This document shows, piece after piece, positions 1 to 10,232 of a stretch of 64,000 bases of DNA (position 1 is the first letter of the stretch; every line of letters starts with the position of its first letter). The notes beneath the pieces are model-generated. The model searched no databases, was not told where the DNA came from, and saw only the letters and a program-made list of their open reading frames with translations. This DNA comes from Evernia prunastri (Eukaryota > Ascomycota > Lecanoromycetes > Lecanorales > Parmeliaceae). Both the position numbers and the translations under genes were made by a program. The stretch spans positions 1-64,000 of the forward strand of contig NKYR01000005.1 in NCBI GenBank assembly GCA_003184365.1, read 5' to 3'.

Positions 1-1187
1 CCTTGCCCATATGCTATTCGAATGGCAGAAAATATGGGGCTTACCAGACTTCCTATCGATGCAAGCTTTTGTTGCAACGTAGGCAACAATCGATTCATCG
101 GCTTGTTCTCGTCCTTGTAATCTGGACGCCTTGACGGCGCATCGGCTGGGGTTGTCTTACCCGGCCTATGCGTGATGAAGAAATCGAACATTGACAACTT
201 CATGGCCCATCTGGCCTGCCGTCCATTCAAATTGGCCAGTCCCATGAAATACTTAAGATTATTGTGATCTGTAAGTACTTCTACAGGGTGAAAACTCCCT
301 TCGAGGTAGTGACGCCAGTGTTTGAACGCCGTTACGATGGCGAGTAACTCCTGATCGTGCGTTTCGTAGTTTCGCTCGGCATCGATCATTTTCCTGGAGT
401 GAAAGGCCACTGGATGCCACTGTTTGTTATCCTCTTGAAGTTGTGTTAGGATGCCAGCTAAGGCAAAATCCGAAGAGTCTGTTTCCACTCTAATCGGCAA
501 CTCCGGGTTAAAGTGACGCAAGAGAGGTGCCTGCGTGAAGGCTGCGCGAAGACTGTGAAACGCTTCCTCTGCCTCAACGGGCCAGTCAAAAGGTTCTATC
601 TTAATTCCCTTTGTACTGCCCTTCAATAAGTTTGTAAGTGATCCAGCAATTTGGGAGTAATGATGAATGAACCTTCGATAGAAGTTCACAAAGCCTAGAA
701 AAACCTGGACCTCCTGGTAGGATTTTGGTTTTGGCCACTCCTGGATTGCTTCTACCCTGCGTTTGTCCATCGTCACGCCTTCGGTAGACACTACGAAGCC
801 CAAACATTCGACTTCGGTAGTGAAGAATTCACACTTCTTCAAGCTCACATATAGGCTAAAACGCCTAAGCCTCTCAAGCACTTGCTTAACATGATCCACA
901 TGTTTCGCTTTCGAATTTGAATAAATCAAAATGTCATCAAGATAAACGACACAGAAATTATCCATTAGACCTGTCAACGCCTTGTTGATGTAGGCCTGAA
1001 AAGTTGCAGGGGCATTGGTTAGCCCGAATGGCATAACCAGGTACTCGAAGTGGCCGTATCGCGTACGAAACGCAGTCTTCCACTCATCGCCCTTGCGGAT
1101 CCGGATGCGATGATATGCATCCTTCAGATCCAACTTAGAAAACACCACTGCTTCATTTAAACGATCCAAAGTCTCACTAATCAATGG
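1..1187 (-). CDS. pol: Pol continued: RT palm to RNase H, left contig, open at both ends
   Basis: To the left of the N at 1188 the minus strand again reads RT sequence from the palm domain (LISETLDRLN, then the LDLKDAY motif) through the YLDD box and the RNase H domain towards base 1. Bases 434-1187 match 1189-1942 with only about five differences, mostly C/T transitions. The part 1-433 is unique and extends the RNase H region and its linker, so integrase should follow off the left edge. The reading frame enters from the N without its own start codon and leaves the window without a stop. Confidence 0.8.
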
Positions 1188-1942
1188 NCTTGAAGTTGTG
1201 TTAGGATGCCAGCTAAGGCAAAATCCGAAGAGTCTGTTTCCACTCTAATCGGCAACTCCGGGTTAAAGTGACGCAAGAGAGGTGCCTGCGTGAAGGCTGC
1301 GCGAAGACTGTGAAACGCCTCCTCTGCCTCAACGGGCCAGTCAAAAGGTTCTATCTTAATTCCCTTTGTACTGCCCTTCAATAAGCTTGTAAGTGATCCA
1401 GCAATTTGGGAGTAATGATGAATGAACCTTCGATAGAAGTTCACAAAGCCTAGAAAAACCTGGACCTCCTGGTAGGATTTTGGTTTTGGCCACTCCTGGA
1501 TTGCTTCTACCCTGCGTTTGTCCATCGTCACGCCTTCGGTAGACACTACGAAGCCCAAAAATTCGACTTCGGTAGTGAAGAATTCACACTTCTTCAAGCT
1601 CACATATAGGCTAAAACGCCTAAGCCTCTCAAGCACTTGCTTAACATGATCCACATGTTTCGCTTTCGAATTTGAATAAATCAAAATGTCATCAAGATAA
1701 ACGACACAGAAATTATCCATTAGACCTGTCAACGCCTTGTTGATGTAGGCCTGAAAAGTTGCAGGGGCATTGGTTAGCCCGAATGGCATAACCAGGTACT
1801 CGAAGTGGCCGTATCGCGTACGAAACGCAGTCCTCCACTCATCGCCCTTGCGGATCCGGATGCGATGATATGCATCCTTCAGATCCAACTTAGAAAACAC
1901 CACTGCTCCATTTAAACGATCCAAAGTCTCACTAATCAATGG
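434..1942. repeat. Direct duplication flanking the N at 1188 (434-1187 and 1189-1942)
   Basis: Two nearly identical 754 bp units sit head to tail with exactly one N between them. The left unit stops at the N and the right unit reads on through the same point into unique RT sequence. That is the pattern of two overlapping contig ends that were scaffolded without being merged. A handful of substitutions between the units suggests the contigs came from different element copies. Confidence 0.9.
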
Positions 1943-3436
1943 CAAAGGATGACGATTTTTGACCGTCACCTTATTCAAGCCTCGATAGTCGACACATAAG
2001 CGTAAACCACCATCCTTCTTTGGTACAAAGAGTATGGGTGCTCCCGCCGGACTTGTAGAATGTTGGATCCAACCCTTCGCTAAGGCATCGTCTAGATACG
2101 TCCTTAGCGCCGCTAACTCGGTGTTAGAGAGGTTGTACAGTGGGCCAAAAGGTGGCTCCGCTGTAGTCTCGATGGCATGATCACGTCCTTCATGCGACGA
2201 AAGGCGCCCCGCTTCCTCTGTTGAGAATACATCCTCGTATTCTCGCAATTCCTCTGGTAGGTTTGGCGTAGCACCTACGTTTTGACCATGTGACGCACCT
2301 GCTTGGGCGCCACCAACCCGATGGTCCCTTGCAGAGTCATCAACAATCCTTGCAACAACCAGAGCGTAAACGAACTTCTCCCCCTTCAAAGCATCAGCAA
2401 AACCTTGGGGCGGAAGTACTTCATGCGAATGCGAATCGATACCAAAACGCCAAGTCCGTGCACCCACATCAATCCTTATGTCCTCATCAGTCAAAGCTGG
2501 AAGACCCAATACAAGCGGCGGATTGTCTTCTTTCACAATGGAATAAAAAACATGAGAACACCGCTTGGTATGAGACCAACTATCCTGTAGCTCATAAGGC
2601 ACAAGGTAGGCGGCATAGCAATATGTCGAGTTGCCATCCATCCATTTTGCACTTGGCAAGGGTGCTTCGACTTGCTGGAAATTGTGCTCTAATGCAAAGC
2701 GTTGGTCAATCACATTCACTTCGGCACCGGTATCGAACTGCATCTTAGCCGATACTAATGATGCCTCTCGATCTCCCGCAACAACATGACNAAGGCGCCC
2801 CGCTTCCTCTGTTGAGAATACATCCTCGTATTCTCGCAATTCCTCTGGTAGGTTTGGCGTAGCACCTACGTTTTGACCATGTGACGCACCTGCTTGGGCG
2901 CCACCAACCCGATGGTCCCTTGCAGAGTCATCAACAATCCTTGCAACAACCAGAGCGTAAACGAACTTCTCCCCCTCCAAAGCATCAGCAAAACCTTGGG
3001 GTGGAAGTACTTCATGCGAATGCGAATCGATACCAAAACGCCAACTCCGTGCACCCACATCAATCCTTATGTCCTCATCAGTCAAAGCTGGAAGACCCAA
3101 TACAAGCGGCGGATTGTCTTCTTTCACAATGGAATAAAAAACATGAGAACACCGCTTGGTATGAGACCAACTATCCTGTAGCTCATAAGGCACAAGGTAG
3201 GCGGCATAGCAATATGTCGAGTTGCCATCCATCCATTTTGCACTTGGCAAGGGTGCTTCGACTTGCTGGAAATTGTGCTCTNATGCAAAGCGTTGGTCAA
3301 TCACATTCACTTCGGCACCGGTATCGAACTGCATCTTAGCCGATACTAATGATGCCTCTCGATCTCCCGCAACAACATGACACTGATAGATCATGCTAGG
3401 TATAGAGATCACTCCTTGTTTTGCCCTCGCCGTCAA
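1181..3436 (-). CDS. pol: Pol: retropepsin and reverse transcriptase (internally duplicated by a scaffold join)
   Basis: The translation contains a retropepsin domain with the catalytic DTGA motif, present twice because 2201-2790 is repeated at 2792-3381 across the N at 2791. The second copy runs on into a complete RT: LDLKDAYHRI, MPFGLTNAPATFQ, the polymerase box YLDDILIYSN, and FLGFVVSTEGV in the thumb/connection. It ends in the RNase H onset (ETDSSDFALAGIL) at the N at 1188. Replication of the element and cleavage of its polyprotein are the expected roles. The 751-residue reading is an assembly product; the natural order is one protease followed by one RT. Frame is open throughout, with no sign of heavy RIP damage in this part. 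Confidence 0.88.
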   Translation of the reverse strand: MTARAKQGVISIPSMIYQCHVVAGDREASLVSAKMQFDTGAEVNVIDQRFAXEHNFQQVEAPLPSAKWMDGNSTYCYAAYLVPYELQDSWSHTKRCSHVFYSIVKEDNPPLVLGLPALTDEDIRIDVGARSWRFGIDSHSHEVLPPQGFADALEGEKFVYALVVARIVDDSARDHRVGGAQAGASHGQNVGATPNLPEELREYEDVFSTEEAGRLXHVVAGDREASLVSAKMQFDTGAEVNVIDQRFALEHNFQQVEAPLPSAKWMDGNSTYCYAAYLVPYELQDSWSHTKRCSHVFYSIVKEDNPPLVLGLPALTDEDIRIDVGARTWRFGIDSHSHEVLPPQGFADALKGEKFVYALVVARIVDDSARDHRVGGAQAGASHGQNVGATPNLPEELREYEDVFSTEEAGRLSSHEGRDHAIETTAEPPFGPLYNLSNTELAALRTYLDDALAKGWIQHSTSPAGAPILFVPKKDGGLRLCVDYRGLNKVTVKNRHPLPLISETLDRLNGAVVFSKLDLKDAYHRIRIRKGDEWRTAFRTRYGHFEYLVMPFGLTNAPATFQAYINKALTGLMDNFCVVYLDDILIYSNSKAKHVDHVKQVLERLRRFSLYVSLKKCEFFTTEVEFLGFVVSTEGVTMDKRRVEAIQEWPKPKSYQEVQVFLGFVNFYRRFIHHYSQIAGSLTSLLKGSTKGIKIEPFDWPVEAEEAFHSLRAAFTQAPLLRHFNPELPIRVETDSSDFALAGILTQLQXH
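2201..3381. repeat. Direct duplication flanking the N at 2791 (2201-2790 and 2792-3381)
   Basis: A 590 bp unit covering the protease is repeated with a single N at the join, again with the right copy reading through. A second ambiguous base lies at 3282 inside the right copy. Few substitutions separate the two copies. This duplicates the retropepsin in the conceptual translation. Confidence 0.9.
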
Positions 3437-4529
3437 GGAGTCTTCGACGAGGGTTTTCCTTTTCCCGACTTTGCATGTTCCGTGGACGGTTCCACAGCGT
3501 GTGCTCCAAGATTTCCTACCCCACCAACGGGAACACGATTGGCGTCATTTGATTTTGGCGCTGTACATTCGTTTGAGTAATGTCCCTTCTTGTGGCAGTT
3601 ATAGCATTCGACCTGCTTCAGGTATTCCTTGCTTTTTGGAGCTTTGCCACGAGGTTCACCTGCGTTTGAGCGACGTGAGGCATTCGTTTCCCTGTCACGG
3701 CGGGATTGCGCCGCACGGTCACCCTCACTAGGCTTATTGCTCTTGTTCTTTCCTCGGTTTCCCCCCGAGCCCTGTGTGTTTTGTCCGCTTTTACCCCGCG
3801 TGGAGCGTGCGTTTGCCCTTTTCTCGGTATTCTCAATCCGGGTAGCTGCCGAGATTACGCCATTTCGTGTCTTAGGCACCTCACCCGCACGAACAATGGC
3901 ATCCTGGAGTTCAGGAAGGAGTCTCGTCATCAGGGCTGCAACACGTTGGGGCTCGTCGGATGGAGGTAGTTGGGCTTCCAGACTCGAAAAATAAGCCTCA
4001 AATTGGCTGGCAGTTTGCGATGTCCTTTGTCTCGCATCCGTATAGGATTGATTCACATCCAGCTGTCTGTTGATCGGGTCTTGGACTTTGTCAAGAAGGN
4101 CTTAGCAGGACGTGTCAAATCCACTTCGGGGTATCGCTTTGTTCCAGCCCCAAGATCAGAATCATGAGTTTCGGATCTGCGGCGGATACGTGACCCATGC
4201 GTTCCGTCACTGTCTTCCGAACGTCTTCCATGTGTTGCACCATGTCGGAGAGCATCAATCTCTGCATTGATGTTTTCAAGCTGACGCTTTTTGATAAGAG
4301 CGTCCCGCTGACGAGTGGCCTGCGCCAACTTCTCGTCTATATCTGCTTCAACATCATCATTTTTCGACCTTGGTGTAGATTCACCCGAACCCTCGGGTTC
4401 CTCGATGATATAACCCGGTTGTTCCGGTTCCACAATTTCAGGTTGGTTGCTTCCTGACATTGTCTGGGAGTTGGACGATTCGGCACCGTTTTCTGGACGT
4501 TGCGACTGCGAACGGGTTGTGGACACCAT
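3433..4529 (-). CDS. gag: Gag polyprotein of the gypsy element, with a gap
   Basis: The ORF starts at 4529 with a Ser/Gln/Glu-rich N-terminal region followed by a charged helical stretch (about residues 65-100). It meets the N at 4100, after which the frame is lost; a second open frame continues from 4056 to 3433. The later part has a basic, Ser/Asn/Lys-rich tract and one zinc knuckle of the form C-x2-C-x4-H-x4-C (CYNCHKKGHYSNEC, about 3590-3631), the usual nucleocapsid RNA-binding motif. The frame change at 4100 is most simply the unresolved gap. The Gag stop codon overlaps the pol frame by 4 bases (3433-3436), so pol is read in the -1 frame relative to Gag. Confidence 0.85.
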
Positions 4530-4646
4530 ACTAAGTTCGGATCACTACCCCTCGATGGGAAGAAGAATTAGAATTGTTAGACTGGCTTATATAATAGAAG
4601 TATAGAAGCCAGGCTAGGGTTGTGTAGCAATGTGAACTTAGTAGAG

Positions 4647-4678
4647 TATATATATATATATATATATAGTATATATAT
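4647..4678. repeat. TA dinucleotide microsatellite
   Basis: An almost pure run of alternating T and A, interrupted by one G, just upstream of the Gag start and at the border of the AT-rich block. Confidence 0.9.
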
Positions 4679-6015
4679 CTAGATGGTAAGACTAATTCTT
4701 AAGGAAGGAAAATTAGAAACACGGGGGCATGCGCTCCTTAAGATTCTTCGCCAAGGAATCGCTTGGCATGCGTATGCCAAGCATTCGCGGCTCAGGCGGA
4801 TACATGCACTACTGCCCCTTCTTGGCCTGCGCCTAACAGCATATTCGATAATGAAAGATTTTTAGATATCTTCATAATCTTCAAAGACAAGTTGATTAAG
4901 AAGGTCTGAATCGAGCTTTTAGAGAATAAGCATAATTGTATTGCAATGAATAAAAATGACTGAATAAATAACGTATTGAACCTAAAGTGATTTATTAGAT
5001 ATGTTTCGATATATTTTCTTTCTCATTGAATAAATAATATACTTATCATTTTATAGAACATTTGAGTCGCAAACTCGTTAAACGCTAAAAGACAAATATC
5101 GTCTTCTGATATTTAACGAGTATACGTTATATATTAATATTAAATTTATACTATTCTGCATTAGCAACGACATTATTCTTCTATATTTATCTGTTCATAT
5201 TACATATATGCTTTAATTATTAGATATCGAATTTTTCTCGTCTTTAATAACTGCATATTATAAGCATCTAAAGAAAAACTCACGACTTTTGAAACAATAT
5301 ACAATAAATAAAGCAGATTATATTCGATATATTTAAATAATAAGAAAAAACGCTGCGACTCTCAAAAATATTATGTATATCTAATAAAATAGTGAGCTAT
5401 TTTCTATTAAATCGTAAGTTATCTTCGATAAATGAGAGCTTAAAGCATCAGAAGCGCGATTTATTACACCTTCAGCTATAATCATTATAGCGTTCAATAA
5501 TGACTCTATCTCTATATCTTTTATCACTTCAGCAAATATAAAGAAAGTTAATTAGCTAGTTTAACAGATTAAGACTGAGAATTAGAATTCTACACTTTCA
5601 GAAAAGTTTGAAAAAGTATGTGATACTGCATTAGCAAACAATATTATGCTTAAAATCATCAATAATAATCTTATTAACGTAGATCAACGAAAAAAGAATA
5701 AGATCGCTCGAGAAAAAGAACACTGAGATAAAATAAGAATCATAAATCTTGAGATTGTATAAGAACGAACGCAAAAATTCAATAACGAGTAGTTTGAGAA
5801 GAAGTTTGCAAAGATTTGTCGTCTGAAATCTAATCTTTTTGAGAAGAAAAGAGATAGAAGTTCAGTCAAAAAGACTACCTTATCTCTTACATCAGACCCA
5901 CTACTATCGATATAACTCGATTCTCTACATTTTTTTTCGCAGCAATCCCCGCAGCGATTCTCATAGCGATTTCAATAGCGATTTTCACAGCGATTACAGC
6001 GAGATAATAGAGGAG

Positions 6016-6163
6016 GTGTAAGAGATATAGAAGATGTAAGAAAAATACAAGAGAAGATGTAAGAGAAGAGATAAGAGAAGGTGCAAGAGAAGATGTAAGA
6101 GAAGGTGCAAGAGAAGATGTAAGAGGAGATGCAAAAGAAGATATAAAAGAAAATGTAAGAGAC
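6016..6163. repeat. Purine-rich minisatellite
   Basis: Tandem, slightly degenerate units of about 12-15 bp of the type GTAAGAGAAGAT and GTGCAAGAGAAGAT run for roughly ten repeats. The strand is almost free of C. The minus-strand translation is a repetitive hydrophobic peptide that is not a believable gene. Confidence 0.8.
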
Positions 6164-6206
6164 GATAAACATCGGCAAATCTGAAAAGTTTATCCTAAAA
6201 TCGGAT

Positions 6207-6356
6207 TTGCGCATCCTGCGCATAGCCTGCGCATCGCCTGCTCATTTTCATGTGGAGTTGCTCATTCTGCGCATAGCAAATGACATGGGCTCCTACTGCT
6301 CATCCTGCGCATCCTGCGCATTTCCTGCGCATTTCCTGCGCATCTCGCGCATTCCT
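6207..6356. repeat. CCTGCGCAT minisatellite
   Basis: The 9-mer CCTGCGCAT and close variants (TGCGCAT spaced by CC, TTC or AGC) recur about ten times, most densely at 6299-6350. It is a GC-rich island inside otherwise AT-rich DNA. Confidence 0.8.
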
Positions 6357-6814
6357 TGCTAATTTTTCAAATCCAGATTTACCGATGAAAAAGCAGTGGC
6401 AAAAAAAGTAATAGAAGAGAAAGAAGAAGAAGAAGTGACGAGATATTCACGAATTGATAAATCAATAAAGCTTAAAAAACGATGATTTTTTTCTTCGATA
6501 TTTTAGTAGTGTTAGCAATAAAAAGATCGGAGAGAAGCTAAAACAGAAGTGAAATTCTGCTACAAATCGGTTTCGAAATAAGCAACTTGTGATCTGCTGG
6601 CGAGATAAATTTAGCTCTGCTAAAAGCTGAAAAATAGCAAGCATTTTAGAGAATAGATATCTTTTCTCTAAAGCATCTTCCACCATTATTCTTTTATTCG
6701 AAATTCTTCACATTCATAATTATCAAGGAACGAGGCTAGGCTAGGACTACCACTTGATATACTTAGTCTAGTAGGGTCAGGTCTATTTACAAGACGAAAG
6801 ACGAAGAAGGAAAA

Positions 6815-7159
6815 CAGGAAAACAGGAAGTGGGCGACCAGCGCCCTTATATGAGAACAGATGACACGCTAGACTAGCTTATCGCATCTATCGCATAGATG
6901 CTCGCATTCAACTGTTGGAATGAGGTCCTAGCGACCCTTGGCTGACTGGGCTAGATCGGGGCTAGGGTAGGGCTGTGTCAGGGAACGAGGCTTGGTAGNC
7001 AGGAAAACAGGAAGTGGGCGACCAGCGCCCTTATATGAGAACAGATGACACGCTAGACTAGCTTATCGCATCTATCGCATAGATGCTCGCATCCAACTGT
7101 TGGAATGAGGTCCTAGCGACCCTTGGCTGACTGGGCTAGATCGGAGCTAGGGTAGGGCT
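6815..7159. repeat. Direct duplication flanking the N at 6999 (6815-6974 and 7000-7159)
   Basis: About 160 bp is repeated on either side of the N, with two or three substitutions. Unlike the two pol joins, the left copy is followed by about 24 bp that begin a new repeat end before the N, and the two copies continue into different sequence. This suggests two LTR copies meeting at a scaffold gap. Confidence 0.8.
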
Positions 7160-7176
7160 GACTTCACACCGTGACA
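6976..7176. mobile_element. LTR-like remnant with TGTCA...TGACA ends
   Basis: The stretch begins TGTCAGGGAACGAGG and ends CACCGTGACA, giving a 5 bp inverted terminus starting TG and ending CA as in LTRs. A TATA-like TTATATGA lies inside. A related copy of the beginning (AGGAACGAGGCTAGG) is at 6725. The N at 6999 means the length here is not reliable. Whether it is the 5' LTR of the gypsy element at 1-4529 cannot be shown, as the matching 3' LTR is outside the window. Confidence 0.5.
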
Positions 7177-7859
7177 ATAATACGTTCAGTAACAGTATCG
7201 ATCTTTTTATACTTCAGATAACGTTTCAGCATATTCTTTTCTTGTCCACGATTCATTTAGTTTAGAAAGACAATTTCATTCAGTATTATAACACCGAAAA
7301 GCGGGATCGGAGAGGTATCGGTCTGACGAAGGGCGAATATAACGTTATCATCTATTTGAGAGCGACGATAACTGATTGGAAAATTATTCGGGGTTTCTAC
7401 TTGATTAGCTAGATGATTGCAAGACTCAACTAGTCATATACATATGAATTTAGTCATTCGTAATGCCATTATCAATAAATTTGATGCGGGTATTTTGATG
7501 TTGGACCGGATTTATCGGATTTTAGGGTATTGCATTAGTAGGTGTGTTGCATTAGTAGGTGAATGCGAGTAGCGTTCGAATAGGAAATTAGCTCTTCACA
7601 GATGCCAAGACCAACTGCTCTACATACTTTAGTCCTTGTTTTCTCTTCATCTACGAACGATGGACTTCCCAGACCCTTTCAATATCAATAGAAACGTCGT
7701 ATACACAAAATTTTGATCATTGAAACCTGGAATAGACGTGATAGTAATAAAGTGGCCCGAGATTTTCGTTCATGTTCGTAACAAAAACATCGACACCAGC
7801 GTCAACGAGTCAGAACCATTGGCAATCCCCACTGGCTCGACAAACGTAACAATAGCTCT
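7177..7859. other. Intergenic, no gene seen
   Basis: Composition returns to normal. There are only short ORFs and no recognisable coding signal; the segment probably includes the promoter of the downstream Asp-tRNA synthetase gene. Confidence 0.5.
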
Positions 7860-10103
7860 ATGTCTAGGCGAGCATACCATAATGCTCGGTCTCTCTATGT
7901 GGACATATCAGACTTCGTTCGGTTGTCAAAACGAAAGACGTCCAAGAATGGAATATATTGTCAGTCACACATCTTGCATCCATACGCATTGCGAACGACT
8001 CTGCGAACATGCCGCTCTCTGAGTCAGTCCGCTTGTTGTCTTCAAGAGAACACAAATAAGCAGAGTAGCCCACTCTTCATTGAAAAATTCAAGAGATCTC
8101 GTATGTACTGGTCTTAGCCCCACCTTGCTCCGAATATGATGCTTATCGACGCCATCTCAAGTAAACCTTCCCAAGGCTGATAACCAAGTGTGGAACCTCC
8201 AACCGAGATATATTAACAGGGCTCACGGTATAGAGGTCGTTTTGCATGGATACCTTGGTTCACGATCCGACTTGTCGAAAAAGCTGTCATTTGTGACACT
8301 CTTTGATGCCGCTTATGAAAAACAAATCCAGATCATTGCGACCTCCAATTACTCCAAAGAAAATGATCTAGGTGTCCTTGACAAGTTGAAGTCTATAAAG
8401 GCGAATACGCCAGTAGCTCTCAAGGGCGTCTTTAAGCCCAAACCGGAGGCGCAGCGAAACCGCCAACTTCCATTAGAAAAATCTCTGAGGGGGCTGGATG
8501 AGTTTGAAGTTGAGCTACGCGAGATAGAAAGTCTCAATGATTTCCCATCCGATATAATCATGACGCCTGATTCCGAGTTTTCCCCTGAGCAGCGCCACCT
8601 CGAAATCAGGACCAGGAAGCACATTTCCAATGCTCTAAGTCTTCGCCATGTAATTTCAGACCGCTGCAGGAGATTGCTTTTCAAACTTGGATATGAAGAA
8701 ATAGAAACACCCCTTTTGTTCAAGTCTACTTCTGAGGGCGCGCGGGAATTCATCGTACCGACGCGGAGAAGAGGCTTTACATATGCATTACCTCAAAGTC
8801 CTCAACAATTTAAGCAGATCCTCATGGCTAGTGGGAGACGGAAGTATTTTCAGTTCGCGCGGTGCTTTCGTGATGAAGACCTACGGGCTGATCGGCAGCC
8901 TGAATTCACTCAGGTGAAAATGCCCTTGGTTGATCGATTACATGAAGCAAGCTGATCTGTTTGACGTAGCTGGATATGGAGAGGTCTTTTGCAACATCGG
9001 ATGACGTGATACTCTCCATCGAAGAGATCATATGCTCAGTCTGGAAGGGTATCCTAGAAGTCGAGCTTTCGAAGCCTTTCGCTCGCATGACCTATGCAGA
9101 AGCCATGTTGAGATACGGTTCAGATAAACCCGACTTGCGCATTCCAATAAAGCCTTTCTCCCGAATCGACCATCTCTTACCAGCCGATCTCGTTAGCAAG
9201 ATAACCTCCTACACTAAAGCTATAGTCGAGGTAATGATAGTCCCTGCTGAAGCCCCGGCAGAGGCTATGCGTACTTTCATTCGTGGCTTCTTAGACTCCC
9301 CAGATAACAGACGTTTCCTTGAAAACCCTTCAGGGGGTCCTGGCATCTTCATCTACGACTCCGGCAAGCCCCTTCAAGGTCTATCTGCCTTTGGCTTTGA
9401 AGCTGTGGAAGAATTAGAGAGAATGTTTGAACTAAAAGATGGATATGTAATTGTTCTCCAAGCGCGAGAGGACGCTCCTCTAAGAGGTGGATCCACGCCA
9501 CTGGGCGACATGCGCAACGCTATTTACAAGGCACTCGTGAGCCTGTCTCACCTTCCACCACCCGGTTGGAAGCACTTCGAACCGATTTGGATTACTGACT
9601 TCCCCCTCTTCTCGCCTTCCAACTCCTCTGAACCTGGCCAAGGTGGAAACGCCGGTCTGGCTTCTACCCATCACCCCTTTACCTCACCAAAAACGGCTGG
9701 AGACGTGGATCTTCTGCTAACAGATCCTTCTCAAGTAATTGGAGATCACTATGATCTGGTCATTAATGGAGAAGAGATTGGTGGTGGCAGCCGACGTATA
9801 CATCATGCCGAAATGCAAGAGTTCATTATGCGTGATATCCTCAAGATGGACAGCGAGCACATTGCAGAGTTTGCCCATCTGCTGGAAGCTCTCAGGTCAG
9901 GCTGTCCGCCTCATGCCGGGATTGCACTAGGATTTGATAGGCTGGTTGCTATGGTATATGCCAGTAAGACGGAGAAGAAAACCTCTCTTAGGGATGTGAT
10001 TGCTTTTCCCAAAAGCGGCAAAGGCGAGGATCCAATGGTGAAGAGTCCGGCCCCATTGTCTGAGAGTGTTCTTGAGACTTATCATCTTAAGCTGCGAGAA
10101 TGA
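7860..10103 (+). CDS. MSD1: Aspartyl-tRNA synthetase, mitochondrial, bacterial type
   Basis: Class II synthetase that charges mitochondrial tRNA(Asp). Three exons are proposed: 7860-8100, about 8189-8913 and 8970-10103, with introns at 8101-8188 (GTATGT donor; acceptor may instead be at 8161) and 8914-8969. These sum to 2100 bases, 699 residues, usual for fungal mitochondrial AspRS. Exon 1 gives an Arg/Ser-rich presequence fitting mitochondrial import. An OB-fold anticodon-binding domain follows (VVLHGYLGSRSDLSKKLSFV), then class II motif 2 (FARCFRDED...EFTQ), the bacterial-type insertion domain and motif 3 (GIALGFDRL) near the C-terminus. The second intron is well supported: it restores EFTQ-LDMERSF, the conserved bacterial AspRS sequence. 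The N-terminal start is uncertain, as the ATG at 7860 gives a long presequence. Confidence 0.9.
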
Positions 10104-10232
10104 GGTGTCTGTACATATAGATTCTGTACTAGTAAATACGCTAAATGGGGTTTATGCATGAGACTACACTCTGAACTTCGTAGTTGCCAGCATCATCATA
10201 AATGGTCCCAACCACACTACGAACCCTCAAAG

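Larger units (their letters stand above)
1..4529 (-). mobile_element. Ty3/gypsy LTR retrotransposon, partial and scaffold-patched
   Basis: Reading from 4529 leftwards the minus strand encodes a Gag with a CCHC zinc knuckle, then a retropepsin (DTGA motif), a reverse transcriptase (YLDD motif) and the start of RNase H. This PR-RT-RH order, with RNase H directly after RT and no integrase before RT, is the Ty3/gypsy arrangement rather than Ty1/copia. Integrase and the 3' LTR would lie beyond base 1. The coding region is interrupted by N bases at 1188, 2791, 3282 and 4100; those at 1188 and 2791 are flanked by direct duplications, so the protein read here is not the natural one. Similarity between duplicated halves is very high, suggesting a recent element or overlapping contigs. 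Confidence 0.93.
4870..6720. other. AT-rich gene-less block
   Basis: Base composition drops sharply to mostly A and T, with many TpA steps and stop codons in all frames. No ORF resembles a protein. It is the look of RIP-mutated repeat DNA in Pezizomycotina, although the original element is no longer recognisable by eye. Two minisatellites lie within it. Confidence 0.75.

Noticed and set aside
2290..3339. Plus-strand ORFs of 152 and 95 codons repeated at 2290-2748 and 2881-3339
   Set aside because: They lie antisense to the retropepsin region and are doubled only because the scaffold join duplicates it.
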